Shown: positions 47,934 through 58,000 of the stretch, in pieces
Position numbering within the stretch: the stretch's first letter is position 1
Layout of the letters: each line of letters opens with the position of its first letter
Origin: Terriglobia bacterium
GTDB taxonomy: Bacteria > Acidobacteriota > Terriglobia > JAIQFV01
Reading direction: 5' to 3'
DNA: 64,000 bases
NCBI GenBank assembly: GCA_020073085.1
Contig: JAIQFV010000012.1
Span: forward strand, 62,001 to 126,000
Made by a program: the position numbers and the translations under genes
The notes under the pieces: model-generated
The model's database searches: none
What the model was told of the DNA's origin: nothing
The model's input: only the letters and a program-made list of their open reading frames with translations

Positions 47934-48422
47934 ATGGAGCGTCTCCGTTATTCGATTTGGGTCATCGCCCTGTTTGTGGTCATCTCGGTGCTGGTGCAGT
48001 CGAAGCTGCCCCTCTGGCTGCCCCGGACCTCGTGGCTGGATCTCCCCCTGATTGTGACCATCTATTTTGGACTGTCCTACCGGGATTCGATCCGCGGGAT
48101 GTCCATCGGGGTGGTGGCCGGGCTGCTTCAGGATGCGCTGTCCCATGGCCCCGTTGGAATTAATGGCCTGACAAAAACCGTGGTGGGATTCTTCACCTCT
48201 TCGGTCAGCGGACGGATTGAAGTGGAGCATACAGCGATTCGCATGACCGCGTTATGGCTATTCAGCGTCGTCGATCTGGGGGTATTTGCGGTGCTGGAGA
48301 AGATCTTTTTTTCTTCGCGTTTTTCTTGGGCCCACTATCACTTTGTGTTCTCCCCGATCCTGAATGCGGTCATTGGCCTCCCTCTCTTCTACCTCGGCGA
48401 CCGACTCCGCAAGAAAGATTGA
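47934..48422 (+). CDS. mreD: rod-shape-determining protein MreD
   Basis: 162 residues, five to six membrane segments, the polytopic MreD type (LPLIVTIYFGLSYRDSIRG, then GLLQDALSHGPVGINGLTK). Low sequence conservation is normal in this family; position between mreC and mrdA supports the call. Inner-membrane part of the elongasome. Confidence 0.9.
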   Translation: MERLRYSIWVIALFVVISVLVQSKLPLWLPRTSWLDLPLIVTIYFGLSYRDSIRGMSIGVVAGLLQDALSHGPVGINGLTKTVVGFFTSSVSGRIEVEHTAIRMTALWLFSVVDLGVFAVLEKIFFSSRFSWAHYHFVFSPILNAVIGLPLFYLGDRLRKKD

Positions 48423-48446
48423 AAACCCTGGTTTAGGCAGTCGAGC

Positions 48447-50345
48447 ATGGATTATCGCGATCTTTTTTCAGATAACACCAAGTCTCAGATCCGGCGGATC
48501 CCTCTGATTGAACGCGGACTGGCCGGAGTGTTCGTCGTGTTGCTGGCCGGTTTCGCCTATCTGCAGCTCGTTGAATCCCCGCGATACCTGGACCTGGCCG
48601 AACGCAACCGCGTCCGCCTGATCCCCCTGGTCGCGCCGCGGGGACGTATTCTGGATCGCGACGGCCGCGTGATCGTGGACAACCGTTCCGCGTACTCCGT
48701 GGCCCTCATGCGCGAGAACGTCAAGAATCTCAATCTCTCCGTCGATGCGATAGCCGAGGGCCTGGGGTTGGACCGGGCCGTTGTGCTCGACCGCATCACG
48801 AAATTCAAACATACCCCCTCCTTTCAGCCGATCATCATCAAGGAAGACGCCGGGAGTGCCGATGTGGCGTTCGTTGAGGCACACCGCCTCGAGTACCCGG
48901 AGTTGGAGATCATATTGCTCCCGCGGCGCAACTATCCCCCGAATGGAATGGCCGCACATCTGCTCGGCTATGTCGGCGACGTGACGCCGGAGATGTTGGG
49001 CAGCAAGGAGTACGCCAATCTTCAGGCGGGCGATGTCGTGGGAAAGTCAGGCGTCGAGTTTACGTACAATGACTTCCTGACGGGCAAAGACGGGTATAAG
49101 CGGGTCATCGTCAATAGCCGCGGACGCGAGATGGGAAAACTCGAACAGCTGGACCCCATCCCCGGAAGGCAGTTGAAATTGACCGTGGACCTGGATTTGC
49201 AGCGTGTCGCCGAGGAATCGATGGGAGACCGCTCCGGTGCAGTGGTGGTCCTGAATCCGCAGACGGGCGAAGTGCTGGCGATGGTTTCTCATCCCGCTTT
49301 CGACCCCAATGAGTTTGCGGGACGTATGGGAGCGGCGCAGTGGCAGGCCATCCAGAACGATCCCAACCGGCCCCTGCTCAATCGCGCCATCCAGGCCCGC
49401 TTCTCCCCGGGTTCTGTCTTCAAGATCATCATGGCCACGGCAGGCATGGAGGCCGGCACCGTGACCCCGGCGACCTCGTACCACTGCGCGGGGTCCATTG
49501 TGCTTTACGGAAATCTGTTTCATTGCCATGGCGGGCACGGCCATGGAACCGTCGGACTTCATCAGGCCATCGTCAATTCCTGTAACATTTTCTTCTACAA
49601 TGTCGGCAAGACCCTCGGGATCGACCGGATCAGCTATTACGCCCACAAGCTCGGGCTCGGGGACAAGACCGGCATCGATCTGCCCAACGAGGATCCCGGT
49701 CTCATCCCTTCTCCGGAATGGAAGAGGAAAGTCCGCTACCAGCCATGGTACCTCGGTGAAACCATCTCCGTCTCCATCGGCCAGGGAGCCGTGGGGGTGA
49801 CACCCTTGCAGATCGTCCGTTCGCTGGGTGGCATTGCCCTTGGAGGGATCTTCCGCCAGCCGCACCTGGTGGACTGGCAGCAAAACGAGGGGTTCGCGAC
49901 ACCGAACACCAACCCCGTCGATGAAAAATTTGATTTGAGACCGACCACCGTGGATGAGATCTCGCGAGGCATGTGGGGCGTGGTGAATGAAGGGGGCACC
50001 GGCACACGGGCGAGGCTGCCCGATGTCGAGGTCTGTGGCAAGACCGGGACCGTCCAGGTCGTTGGCAGTGGAGCCAAGGTCAAGCAAACGGCGGGAAGCG
50101 AGTTTGGAAATCACGGCTGGTTCGTGGCTTTTGCCCCTCGCGAGCGCCCCGAAATAGCCGTGGCGGTCATCGTCGAGCACGGCGGCTATGGCGGTGACAT
50201 TTCCGCCCCCATCGTGCACGACATTCTCAAGACCTATTTCGACAAGAAGCACGTGAAACCCTCGCCCAAGGTGCCCGTGCAATTGACCGCACTGCCGAAC
50301 GACATGGCATCGCACCGGCAGGGGACAAGAAAGATCGAGAACTGA
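48447..50345 (+). CDS. mrdA: peptidoglycan transpeptidase PBP2
   Basis: 632 residues. Membrane anchor (LAGVFVVLLAGFAYLQL) then the dimerisation domain (RGRILDRDGRVIVDN) and the transpeptidase domain with the serine in S323-V-F-K326, SCN motif (VNSCNIFF) and K532-T-G-T. All three active-site motifs are intact. It crosslinks wall during elongation with RodA, MreB, C and D. 25 bases after mreD. Confidence 0.97.
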   Translation: MDYRDLFSDNTKSQIRRIPLIERGLAGVFVVLLAGFAYLQLVESPRYLDLAERNRVRLIPLVAPRGRILDRDGRVIVDNRSAYSVALMRENVKNLNLSVDAIAEGLGLDRAVVLDRITKFKHTPSFQPIIIKEDAGSADVAFVEAHRLEYPELEIILLPRRNYPPNGMAAHLLGYVGDVTPEMLGSKEYANLQAGDVVGKSGVEFTYNDFLTGKDGYKRVIVNSRGREMGKLEQLDPIPGRQLKLTVDLDLQRVAEESMGDRSGAVVVLNPQTGEVLAMVSHPAFDPNEFAGRMGAAQWQAIQNDPNRPLLNRAIQARFSPGSVFKIIMATAGMEAGTVTPATSYHCAGSIVLYGNLFHCHGGHGHGTVGLHQAIVNSCNIFFYNVGKTLGIDRISYYAHKLGLGDKTGIDLPNEDPGLIPSPEWKRKVRYQPWYLGETISVSIGQGAVGVTPLQIVRSLGGIALGGIFRQPHLVDWQQNEGFATPNTNPVDEKFDLRPTTVDEISRGMWGVVNEGGTGTRARLPDVEVCGKTGTVQVVGSGAKVKQTAGSEFGNHGWFVAFAPRERPEIAVAVIVEHGGYGGDISAPIVHDILKTYFDKKHVKPSPKVPVQLTALPNDMASHRQGTRKIEN

Positions 50346-50397
50346 GCGCCGCCGGGTTTTCAGAACGGCGCTTGACCGGGAAAGACCGAAAGGCAAC

Positions 50398-51486
50398 ATG
50401 GCAAAAAGGGGTTCCATTGCTGATTTCGATTGGTGGCTGCTGCTGGCCGTGCTGGCACTGGCCGGAATCGGCCTGATTGAGATTTACAGCTCTACCATCC
50501 ACACCAAGTACGCCGGACTCCATATCCGTCAGCTCTACTGGGTGCTGTTGGGACTGGGGTTGATGTGGATCGCCGTGCTCGTCGATTATCACTTCATCAT
50601 CGAGCATGTGCCCCTGCTGTATTTGTTTGGTGTGCTGCTCCTGATTCTGGTGATGGTCATGGGGCAAACCAACCTCGGATCCAAGCGGTGGCTGGGATAT
50701 GGGGCCTTTTCGATCCAGCCGTCCGAGGTGTTCAAACTCATTCTTGTTTTGACTTTGGCACGCTATTTCAGCGAGCGCCGCAACCGGGAACTCAACTGGA
50801 TCGATTTGTTTCAGGTGGGAATCCTGGTGATCATTCCCTTTGCTCTGATTCTGGCTCAGCCCGACCTGGGAACCGCGCTGACTTTCTTTCCGATTCTGGC
50901 GGTGGGAATGTGGCTTGCCGGCGTCCGCTGGAAAATGGTGGCCACACTGGGCCTCGCCGTCGCGCTGGTGCTGCCCATGGGATGGTTTGTGCTCAAGCCC
51001 TACCAGCGGGACCGTCTCATGACGTTTATCCATTCGGATGCCGATCCGTTGGGTCGCGGGTACCAGATTGCCCAATCTAAAATTGCCGTGGGTTCGGGGG
51101 GACTGTTCGGCAAGGGATTCTTAAACGGCAGTCAGAACCGTCTCGGGTACGTCCCGCATCGCCACACCGATTTCATTTTTTCGGTGGTGGCAGAAGAGCA
51201 GGGCTTCCTGGGAGTGGCCGTCGTGCTTTCGCTGTTTTCCTTCGTCATTTTCAGGTCGATCCGGCATGCGCGAACCGCGCGGGACCGGTACGGAGTCTTC
51301 ATCGTCATGGGGGTCGTCGCCCTGTTTGCGTTCCATGTCATCGTCAATGTGGGCGTGATCATCGGGTTCATGCCAGTGACGGGAATCCCGTTGCCCCTGG
51401 TCAGTTCCGGGGGCTCCGCCATCCTGACGACATTCCTCGCCCTGGGCCTGGTGCTGAATGTCCGCATGCGCCGATACGTCAATTAG
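50398..51486 (+). CDS. rodA: rod-shape-determining protein RodA (SEDS glycosyltransferase)
   Basis: 362 residues, ten membrane segments. SEDS signatures include YGAFSIQPSEVFKLILVL, QPDLGTALTFFPILAVG and the terminal GIPLPLVSSGGSAILTTFLA. It polymerises lipid II into glycan and pairs with PBP2, encoded 52 bases upstream. Last of the elongasome set before the radical SAM gene. Confidence 0.96.
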   Translation: MAKRGSIADFDWWLLLAVLALAGIGLIEIYSSTIHTKYAGLHIRQLYWVLLGLGLMWIAVLVDYHFIIEHVPLLYLFGVLLLILVMVMGQTNLGSKRWLGYGAFSIQPSEVFKLILVLTLARYFSERRNRELNWIDLFQVGILVIIPFALILAQPDLGTALTFFPILAVGMWLAGVRWKMVATLGLAVALVLPMGWFVLKPYQRDRLMTFIHSDADPLGRGYQIAQSKIAVGSGGLFGKGFLNGSQNRLGYVPHRHTDFIFSVVAEEQGFLGVAVVLSLFSFVIFRSIRHARTARDRYGVFIVMGVVALFAFHVIVNVGVIIGFMPVTGIPLPLVSSGGSAILTTFLALGLVLNVRMRRYVN

Positions 51487-51765
51487 CCGCGTTTTAAGTT
51501 GAAGAAAGGATCATGGGCCAGAGTTCGATCCTGCTCTTGTCCGGCCCCACGAAAAGTCCCTCCGCTCCACCGTCATCAAGAGCGATTCACCCGGACCCCG
51601 GCAAGAGGTGAACCCTCAGCCATCCCGGAAACGATAAATTATGCCGTGTCCATTCGAGGGCATTTGATTATATAATCGCTGGCCATAAGCATATCCCTCT
51701 GACACTGGCCCCCGGGACCACGTGCGTTCCCGGATGAGTTGACCTGGAGGGCAGAAGGTCTTTGT

Positions 51766-54648
51766 ATGGAAATCTCGCTTGATCTCGACCGACTTATTCA
51801 GCAGGTGGAAAAACCCGTCCGCTACCTGGGGGGCGAGTGGAACCAGGTGGTCAAGGACCATGCCGCCGTTGACGTGGCCATGGCCCTCTGTTTTCCCGAT
51901 ATTTACGAAATCGCCATGTCGCATATGGGAGTTCGCATCCTCTACTCCCTGTTGAACCGGCGACCGGACGTGGCCTTCGAGCGATGTTTTACCCCCTGGG
52001 TGGACATGATCGAGAAGATGCAGCAGCACCACCTGCCGCTCACTTCCCTGGAAACCCGCACGCCGCTCGATCGCTTCGACATCGTCGGTTTTTCTCTCCA
52101 GTATGAAATGTCGTTCACGAATATCCTGCTGATGCTGGAACTGGGCGGCATTCCGCTCCGGAGTGTCGACCGCGACCTGAGTTTTCCGTTAGTGATTGCC
52201 GGAGGCCCGGTTGCCCTCTCGCCGGAACCGATCGCGGACTTTATCGACGCCTTCGTTATTGGAGACGGTGAAGAAACGCTCGGCGGCCTGATCGATTGTG
52301 TCAAAGACTGGAAGCGCTCCGGGGACGGGATGAATGCTCATGCGGACAAATCCCAGCTGCTGCGCGAGCTTGCCAAGCGGCCGGGCATCTATGTCCCTGC
52401 CCTTTACGACACGGCGGTTCATCCGCTGCACGGCTTGCAGGTCGTGGTGCCGCGCGAGTCCGGGCCCACCGTCAAGCGGCCCACCGGATATGACCCCGTC
52501 TTCTTTCACGGGGTCCTTAATCGAACGCAGCCGGCCGGGGGGCTTGCACCTCCCTTCCCGGTCGTCCGGCAATACGTTGAGGACCTGTCCGCTTATCCTT
52601 TTCCGACCGATCTCATCGTGCCGTTCGGTGAGATTGTGCATGACCGTATCTCCATGGAAATCGCCCGCGGGTGTCTCGATGGCTGTCGTTTCTGCCAGGC
52701 CGGTTACACGTACCGGCCTTTGCGGGAGCGCTCGATCGATGACATTGTCCGAACCATTGTCAAGGCCAGCGAACAAACGGGATTCGACGAAGCGACCATT
52801 GCTTCTCTCTCCACGGCCGACTACTCCTGCTTGAATCCGTTGATGGAAAAATTGATGGATGAGCTGGAGCACCGCAAGATTGCATTGTCGCTCACCTCCA
52901 TGCGGGCCGATTCGATCACTCCCGAACTCACCTCGCAGATGAAGCGCGTGCGTAAGACGGGCCTCACTCTGGCTCCCGAGGCAGGCACCCAGCGCATGCG
53001 CGATATTATCAACAAGAACATCACTGAGGAGTCGGTGCTCAAGAGCGCCACGGCCGCCTTTGACGCGGGATGGGACCTCATCAAGCTTTATTTCATGATT
53101 GGCCTTCCCATGGAAACCGGAGACGATGTCCGGGGAATTTTCGAACTGGGGAAAAAAGTCAGGGATCTCAGCACGCGGTCGAGGCGGTCGGTCAACATCA
53201 ATCTTTCCGCTTCGTCCTTCATTCCGAAACCGCACACCCCCTTTCAATGGTTCGCCTTTTGTGATTTGGAGGAGATCAAAGAGAAGCAGCGCCTGTTGCG
53301 CTCGTGGTGCAAGTCGGCCCGGATCAACTTCAAGCACCACCATCCCGAGACTTCGCAAATGGAGTGCGTCCTGTCGCGCGGGGATCGTCGCCTGGGACGC
53401 GTCATCGAGCGGGCGTATCGAAGCGGATGTCGCTTTGACGGCTGGGACGACCAGTTCCGATATGATTTATGGGTCCAGGCGTTTGAACAGGAGGGTGTGG
53501 ATTTTCGACAATACCTGAGGGCGCTCCCGGTCTTCGATTGCGCCGAGTGGCGGGGATCTACGGAGCCGGAACGGAACGACTGTACCGCCTATATCAAGTC
53601 GCTCTCGACGATCCGCGTGAAACCGCTGGACGCCCCCGTCGACTGGACGCCGCTGCCCTGGGATCACCTCGACGACCGAGTGGACAAGAAGTTCATCGTC
53701 TGGGACTTGAAACGCAGTCTCCAGGCCCGGGTCTCGCCCACCTGCGGCCCGGACTTGTGCTATAATTGCGGGTTGGAGTGCGAATTTGATGGGACGGGCC
53801 CTGGAGTCATTCAATCCGTGGAGCTGAAGAAGCCCGGAATTCAGGGGAACGGTCACGGCCAGAATCACGATCGGGATTTGGAAATGGAGCGTGAAATCCC
53901 CGCCGCGCCGGTTCAGGGTCCGGGAGCCGGGCGTTACCGTGCCTCATTTACGAAAGTGGGTCGATCCAAGTTTCTCTCGCACCTCGATCTGATGCGGCTG
54001 GTCCAGCGCGCCTTTCGTCGTGCGGGGATTCCATTGAAGTACTCTCAAGGCTTCCATCCGCAGCCGGTCGTTTCGTTTGGCCCCGCCCTGTCTGTCGGGA
54101 TCGAGGGCACAGCCGAGCTGGTGGATTTCGAAGCCATGGTCGGGTTGGAGGAAAAATCGTTTCTTTCGGTCATCAACTCCGTGCTCCCTGACGGAGTCCG
54201 ATTCACCCGCTTAAAACCAGTTGACCTGCACGCTCCTGCGCCATCAGCCATCGTCAAGGTAGCACGATATCAAGTGGAACTGGCCACGGACAGGATCCTG
54301 ACGTCGGACAGGTCACAGGACGGGTCCCAGGGAGATCTGAGTTACGATGGGGTGACGCGGCAGTTGGATGCGTTTCTTGCCGCCAAGTCTTTCGTGATCC
54401 AGCGAAAAAAGAAGGACCGGATCGTCCCGACGGATCTCCGGTCGTTCGTAAGGAAAATCGAGGTCAAGGAATCCTCCGGTCGCCTGCTGCTCGAGCTCGA
54501 AATCGAGATGGGCGAGCGCGGTTCGGTCAGGCCTCAAGAAGTTCTAAAATCCATTTTGAACATTTCAGACGAGAACTTTCACGCAATCAAGCGCGACGCG
54601 CTTTTCGCCGAGCGAAATGGAACTTACTCTCCAGCTTTTTCCAGCTGA
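51766..54648 (+). CDS. radical SAM protein fused to DUF2344 (TIGR03960/TIGR03936 type)
   Basis: 960 residues from the ATG at 51766, with GAAGG about eight bases upstream. An N-terminal B12-binding-like region is followed by a radical SAM barrel (C303-x3-C307-x2-C310, in ARGCLDGCRFCQAGYTYRP), a Cys-rich knuckle (CGPDLCYNCGLEC, about 660) and from about 720 a DUF2344 domain (KVGRSKFLSHLDLMRLVQRA). In many bacteria the two parts are encoded separately. Adjacent RNase E/G is a well-known neighbour for DUF2344 genes. The substrate is unknown, probably an RNA or ribosome modification. Confidence 0.93.
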   Translation: MEISLDLDRLIQQVEKPVRYLGGEWNQVVKDHAAVDVAMALCFPDIYEIAMSHMGVRILYSLLNRRPDVAFERCFTPWVDMIEKMQQHHLPLTSLETRTPLDRFDIVGFSLQYEMSFTNILLMLELGGIPLRSVDRDLSFPLVIAGGPVALSPEPIADFIDAFVIGDGEETLGGLIDCVKDWKRSGDGMNAHADKSQLLRELAKRPGIYVPALYDTAVHPLHGLQVVVPRESGPTVKRPTGYDPVFFHGVLNRTQPAGGLAPPFPVVRQYVEDLSAYPFPTDLIVPFGEIVHDRISMEIARGCLDGCRFCQAGYTYRPLRERSIDDIVRTIVKASEQTGFDEATIASLSTADYSCLNPLMEKLMDELEHRKIALSLTSMRADSITPELTSQMKRVRKTGLTLAPEAGTQRMRDIINKNITEESVLKSATAAFDAGWDLIKLYFMIGLPMETGDDVRGIFELGKKVRDLSTRSRRSVNINLSASSFIPKPHTPFQWFAFCDLEEIKEKQRLLRSWCKSARINFKHHHPETSQMECVLSRGDRRLGRVIERAYRSGCRFDGWDDQFRYDLWVQAFEQEGVDFRQYLRALPVFDCAEWRGSTEPERNDCTAYIKSLSTIRVKPLDAPVDWTPLPWDHLDDRVDKKFIVWDLKRSLQARVSPTCGPDLCYNCGLECEFDGTGPGVIQSVELKKPGIQGNGHGQNHDRDLEMEREIPAAPVQGPGAGRYRASFTKVGRSKFLSHLDLMRLVQRAFRRAGIPLKYSQGFHPQPVVSFGPALSVGIEGTAELVDFEAMVGLEEKSFLSVINSVLPDGVRFTRLKPVDLHAPAPSAIVKVARYQVELATDRILTSDRSQDGSQGDLSYDGVTRQLDAFLAAKSFVIQRKKKDRIVPTDLRSFVRKIEVKESSGRLLLELEIEMGERGSVRPQEVLKSILNISDENFHAIKRDALFAERNGTYSPAFSS

Positions 54649-55031
54649 TCTCTGGATAAGGCTCATCACTTTTCTGGAAGCGATTTTGAATGCAGCGACC
54701 TGCATGCACCGCCATCGCTCCGCGTGGACGGGGTGGACTGCACGGGGCCGCGATGCCGGGGAGGGCCGCTGGCACGCTGTATCGGAGTGCCCCCTTGCAA
54801 GGCTTGCCCGGGGCGTTCAGAGTCTCCTGGAAAATAACTTTCATTTCACCACCGTTCCCGCATTGTCCGGTTGCACCGGAAGGCCAGGACCCGGCAGGGG
54901 TCGTGTTGCGGTGGATCTCGGATCGTGGCGTGCTCTGTGCCCGGATGGTCGCGAAAGTTCCTGTCTCGAGGACACCCTGGGGAGAAGCCTTAGCGGCCTC
55001 CCGCGGAAGTGTCTCGGGAAGGAATTCGGCA
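54649..55031 (+). other. leader region of the RNase E/G gene
   Basis: 383 bases between the radical SAM fusion and the first RNase E/G codon. No credible gene is seen; a frame runs open from 54690 into the RNase gene but its sequence is not protein-like and there is no ribosome-binding site for it. A long structured 5' leader is known to mediate feedback control in E. coli rne, so a similar role is possible. Confidence 0.5.
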
Positions 55032-58000
55032 ATGTCAAAGGAAATGATTATCAACACGTCTCCCCAAGAGACGAAGGTCGCGATACTCGAAGAAGACCAA
55101 TTGGTCGAAGTTCACATCGAACGGAGCCTCGAACAAGGCCTGGTTGGGTCCATCTATAAAGGCCGTGTCACTAAAGTCCTCCCCGGCATGCAATCCGCGT
55201 TCGTGAATGTGGGCCTGGATCGCGACGCCTTTCTTTACGTCTCCGATTTCTTTGAAGATGCTGAGGAATACGATTCCATCGTCGCCACGGTGGAAGACAA
55301 GATTGAAAAGCTTGAATCCACTCCGGGTGAGGCGGCCCTCCATGCCCCCTCCCCGATGGTTATCGAAATCCCCACCCGGCTTGACCCTTCTGAAACCCAA
55401 GGCCCCGCCGCGGCCGTTACCACAGCTGGAAAGGCGGTCCCCGAGAAGGTTCCTCCTATTGCTCAAGCGGCCGTAATGGCGCAACCGACGCCGGTCTCTG
55501 AGAAGGCGGCCGAGGCGGAGGCGAGACAGGATCTGGAGAAGGGTGTTCCCGCGGCGTCCGGGCAGGGATCTGCCGAATCCGCCCAAAAATCCCAAGGTGA
55601 ATTTGACCGTCAGTCGCGGGGCCGGTACGGCCGCCGCCGCGGCCGCCGCCGCCCATGGGAACGGCGAAAGGAAGAACCACCCCGGAGTGTTCCGCAGTCC
55701 CCGGCCCAACCACAGGCCCCGATCCCGACCGCGATGGTCCCTCCGCCCGCCCCCGCGCTGGTGAGTACCTTGACCCCTCTTCCCGGAGAATCCCTGTCAA
55801 AATTCCAGCAATCCGCGACAGTGTCCGGTGAAGAACAGCCACCAGCTCACGAATTCCTTTCCCCCGACGCTGTTTATCTTCCCGAGGCTGATCTTCCCGA
55901 GACAGCGGCATCCTCGCCGCCCGGCATGGCGGAAACTCCCCCATTGCCCCCGGTTGAAACCGCCCCTGCGGAAACTCAAGGAGAGGTGACACCTGCTCCA
56001 TCGAGTCAGGCCGGAGGGATGTCGTGGGTTCAAGAAGCGCCCCTGATCCCCAATCAACCCGAGACGTTCGAACAGGTGGAGAAGATCTTGTCCATCCTGG
56101 ATGTCCCGGTCGAACCGGGTCAATCCCCGACACGATTGGAACCAGCCGCGCCACGGGCCACCCCGTTGGAAAAGGATTCCGTCATCCCTCTCGATGTCAT
56201 TGTCCCGGAAATCCCTTCGCCCGTGAGCCCTGCGGTTGCCGAAGCAGCCACCCCGGCCAGTGAAACCGTTGAAATAACTGAGGAGCCAATTTCGTTGCAG
56301 CTGGATGAATCAGGGGCCTCGGCCGATGTTCCCCTGGTCGCAAGATTCTCCAGCACGGACTCCGCCGCAATGGAATCAGGAGCCCAGGTCGCCAGATCGG
56401 AACCGCCAGAAGCGATCAACGCATGGCAAGATACCGTTGAACCTGTTTCTCTTGAATCAGCGGACTCGAGGGTTTCAGAAAGAACCCCGGAGGAAAAGGC
56501 GGAGCCCATAACAGAATCGAAAGGGACCGAGACCGCATTAGAGATTCCGGCTTCCGAAGCACACGAAGGTTCGATTCCCGCGGAAGAACAGGCAACCCCA
56601 GTTCAAGGAGTGTCCAGGGAGCAGGAGACGCCGCCGAGTATTCCGCCCGCTTCCGAACCACCCGTGCCTGCGGGGGCTGACGAGCAAGCCGCGGTCACGC
56701 GTGGGACGACGATCTCAGAAGAATACCCCCTTCCAAGGCCTGAGTCAGAACCGGGCGAAAGCCTCGCCGCGACAATGCTCCACCGCGAATCCACGGAACA
56801 ATCCGACGAACCGCGTTGGCCGGTGTCTGAACAATCCATCGTCAAGGAAGCCAGGACTGTGGAAACGGCTGATCGGGAACCGGTGCCTGCGGTGCCGATC
56901 TCCGAAATCCCTCCGGCGGCCGGATTGACTCTCCAGATGGCCGGTCCGGTGACACCACTGCCGGAAGTGCCTCCCGCCGCTGTCCCTGTAATCGCAGAGG
57001 GACCGGCCTCATCGACCCCCGAAACCTTCAAGCCGAAGTTCAAAGAAGAGTCCAAGAGGGAAAGAACTGGGCCGCGCTTTGAAAAATCCTCAGCTTCGAA
57101 ATTCTCTCCCGCCGCCCGGCGATTCGAAGCGAAAGCGGAGAAGGCCGCTGCTCAACTGGCTCTCCAGCCCGAGGTCTATGGGCCACCGACGCCTTACGAA
57201 TACATGACGGATGGAGAAAAAGCCGAGTACAACGCCCGTCGCGCCCAAGAAAAGACCTCGGCCAAAATCCTCGATTCCTCGCGCAAGTTAGCGGCGCCTC
57301 AGCCCCGGGATTACGCCTTCCAGCGGGGTCGGCGTGGGCGGCGAGGCCGCAACAAACGGTTTGCCGATCATGAGACTCCGTCCGAACAACCTGCACCCCG
57401 GGAGGAGAAGCGGCCGGCGTCCCGCCTGCTCATTGCCGAGTTGTTGAGAGAAGGCCAGGAAATTCTGGTCCAGATCGCCAAGGAGCCGCTCGGAAAGAAA
57501 GGGGCGCGCATTACTTCACATATTGCGCTGCCGGGTCGCTATCTGGTGTACATGCCTACGGTGGATCACATCGGTGTTTCACGAAAGATCGGTAGTGACG
57601 AAGAACGCCGCCGGCTGAAACGCATCATTAATGAATTCGGGGAAGGCCTTCCGGGAGGCTTTATCGTCCGCACGGCGGGCGAGGGCCGGACCGAAGAAGA
57701 ATTGAAGCAGGACATTCGTTTTCTTGCCAACACGTGGGCCGATATCCGTTCCCGCGCGGAGAAGCGGGCTGCCCCGGCGCTGCTTCATCGCGATCTCGGC
57801 GTGCTGGAACGAATTCTGCGCGATCAACTTTCATCGGAATTCTCCGCCATCCGTCTCGACACAGAAACCGAGTACGCCAAGGTTCTCGAATTCGTCAACC
57901 AGTTCCAGCCAGCCCTGGTCGGACGCGTCAAGCTGCATTTCAAGGACACTCCCATTTTTGAGGAATACGGCGTCGACCATGAGATCGAGAAGGCCTTGAA

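Noticed and set aside
54690-55031. N-terminal extension of RNase E/G
   Set aside because: The frame is open but no ribosome-binding site supports it and the sequence is not protein-like; the conserved protein begins at 55032.
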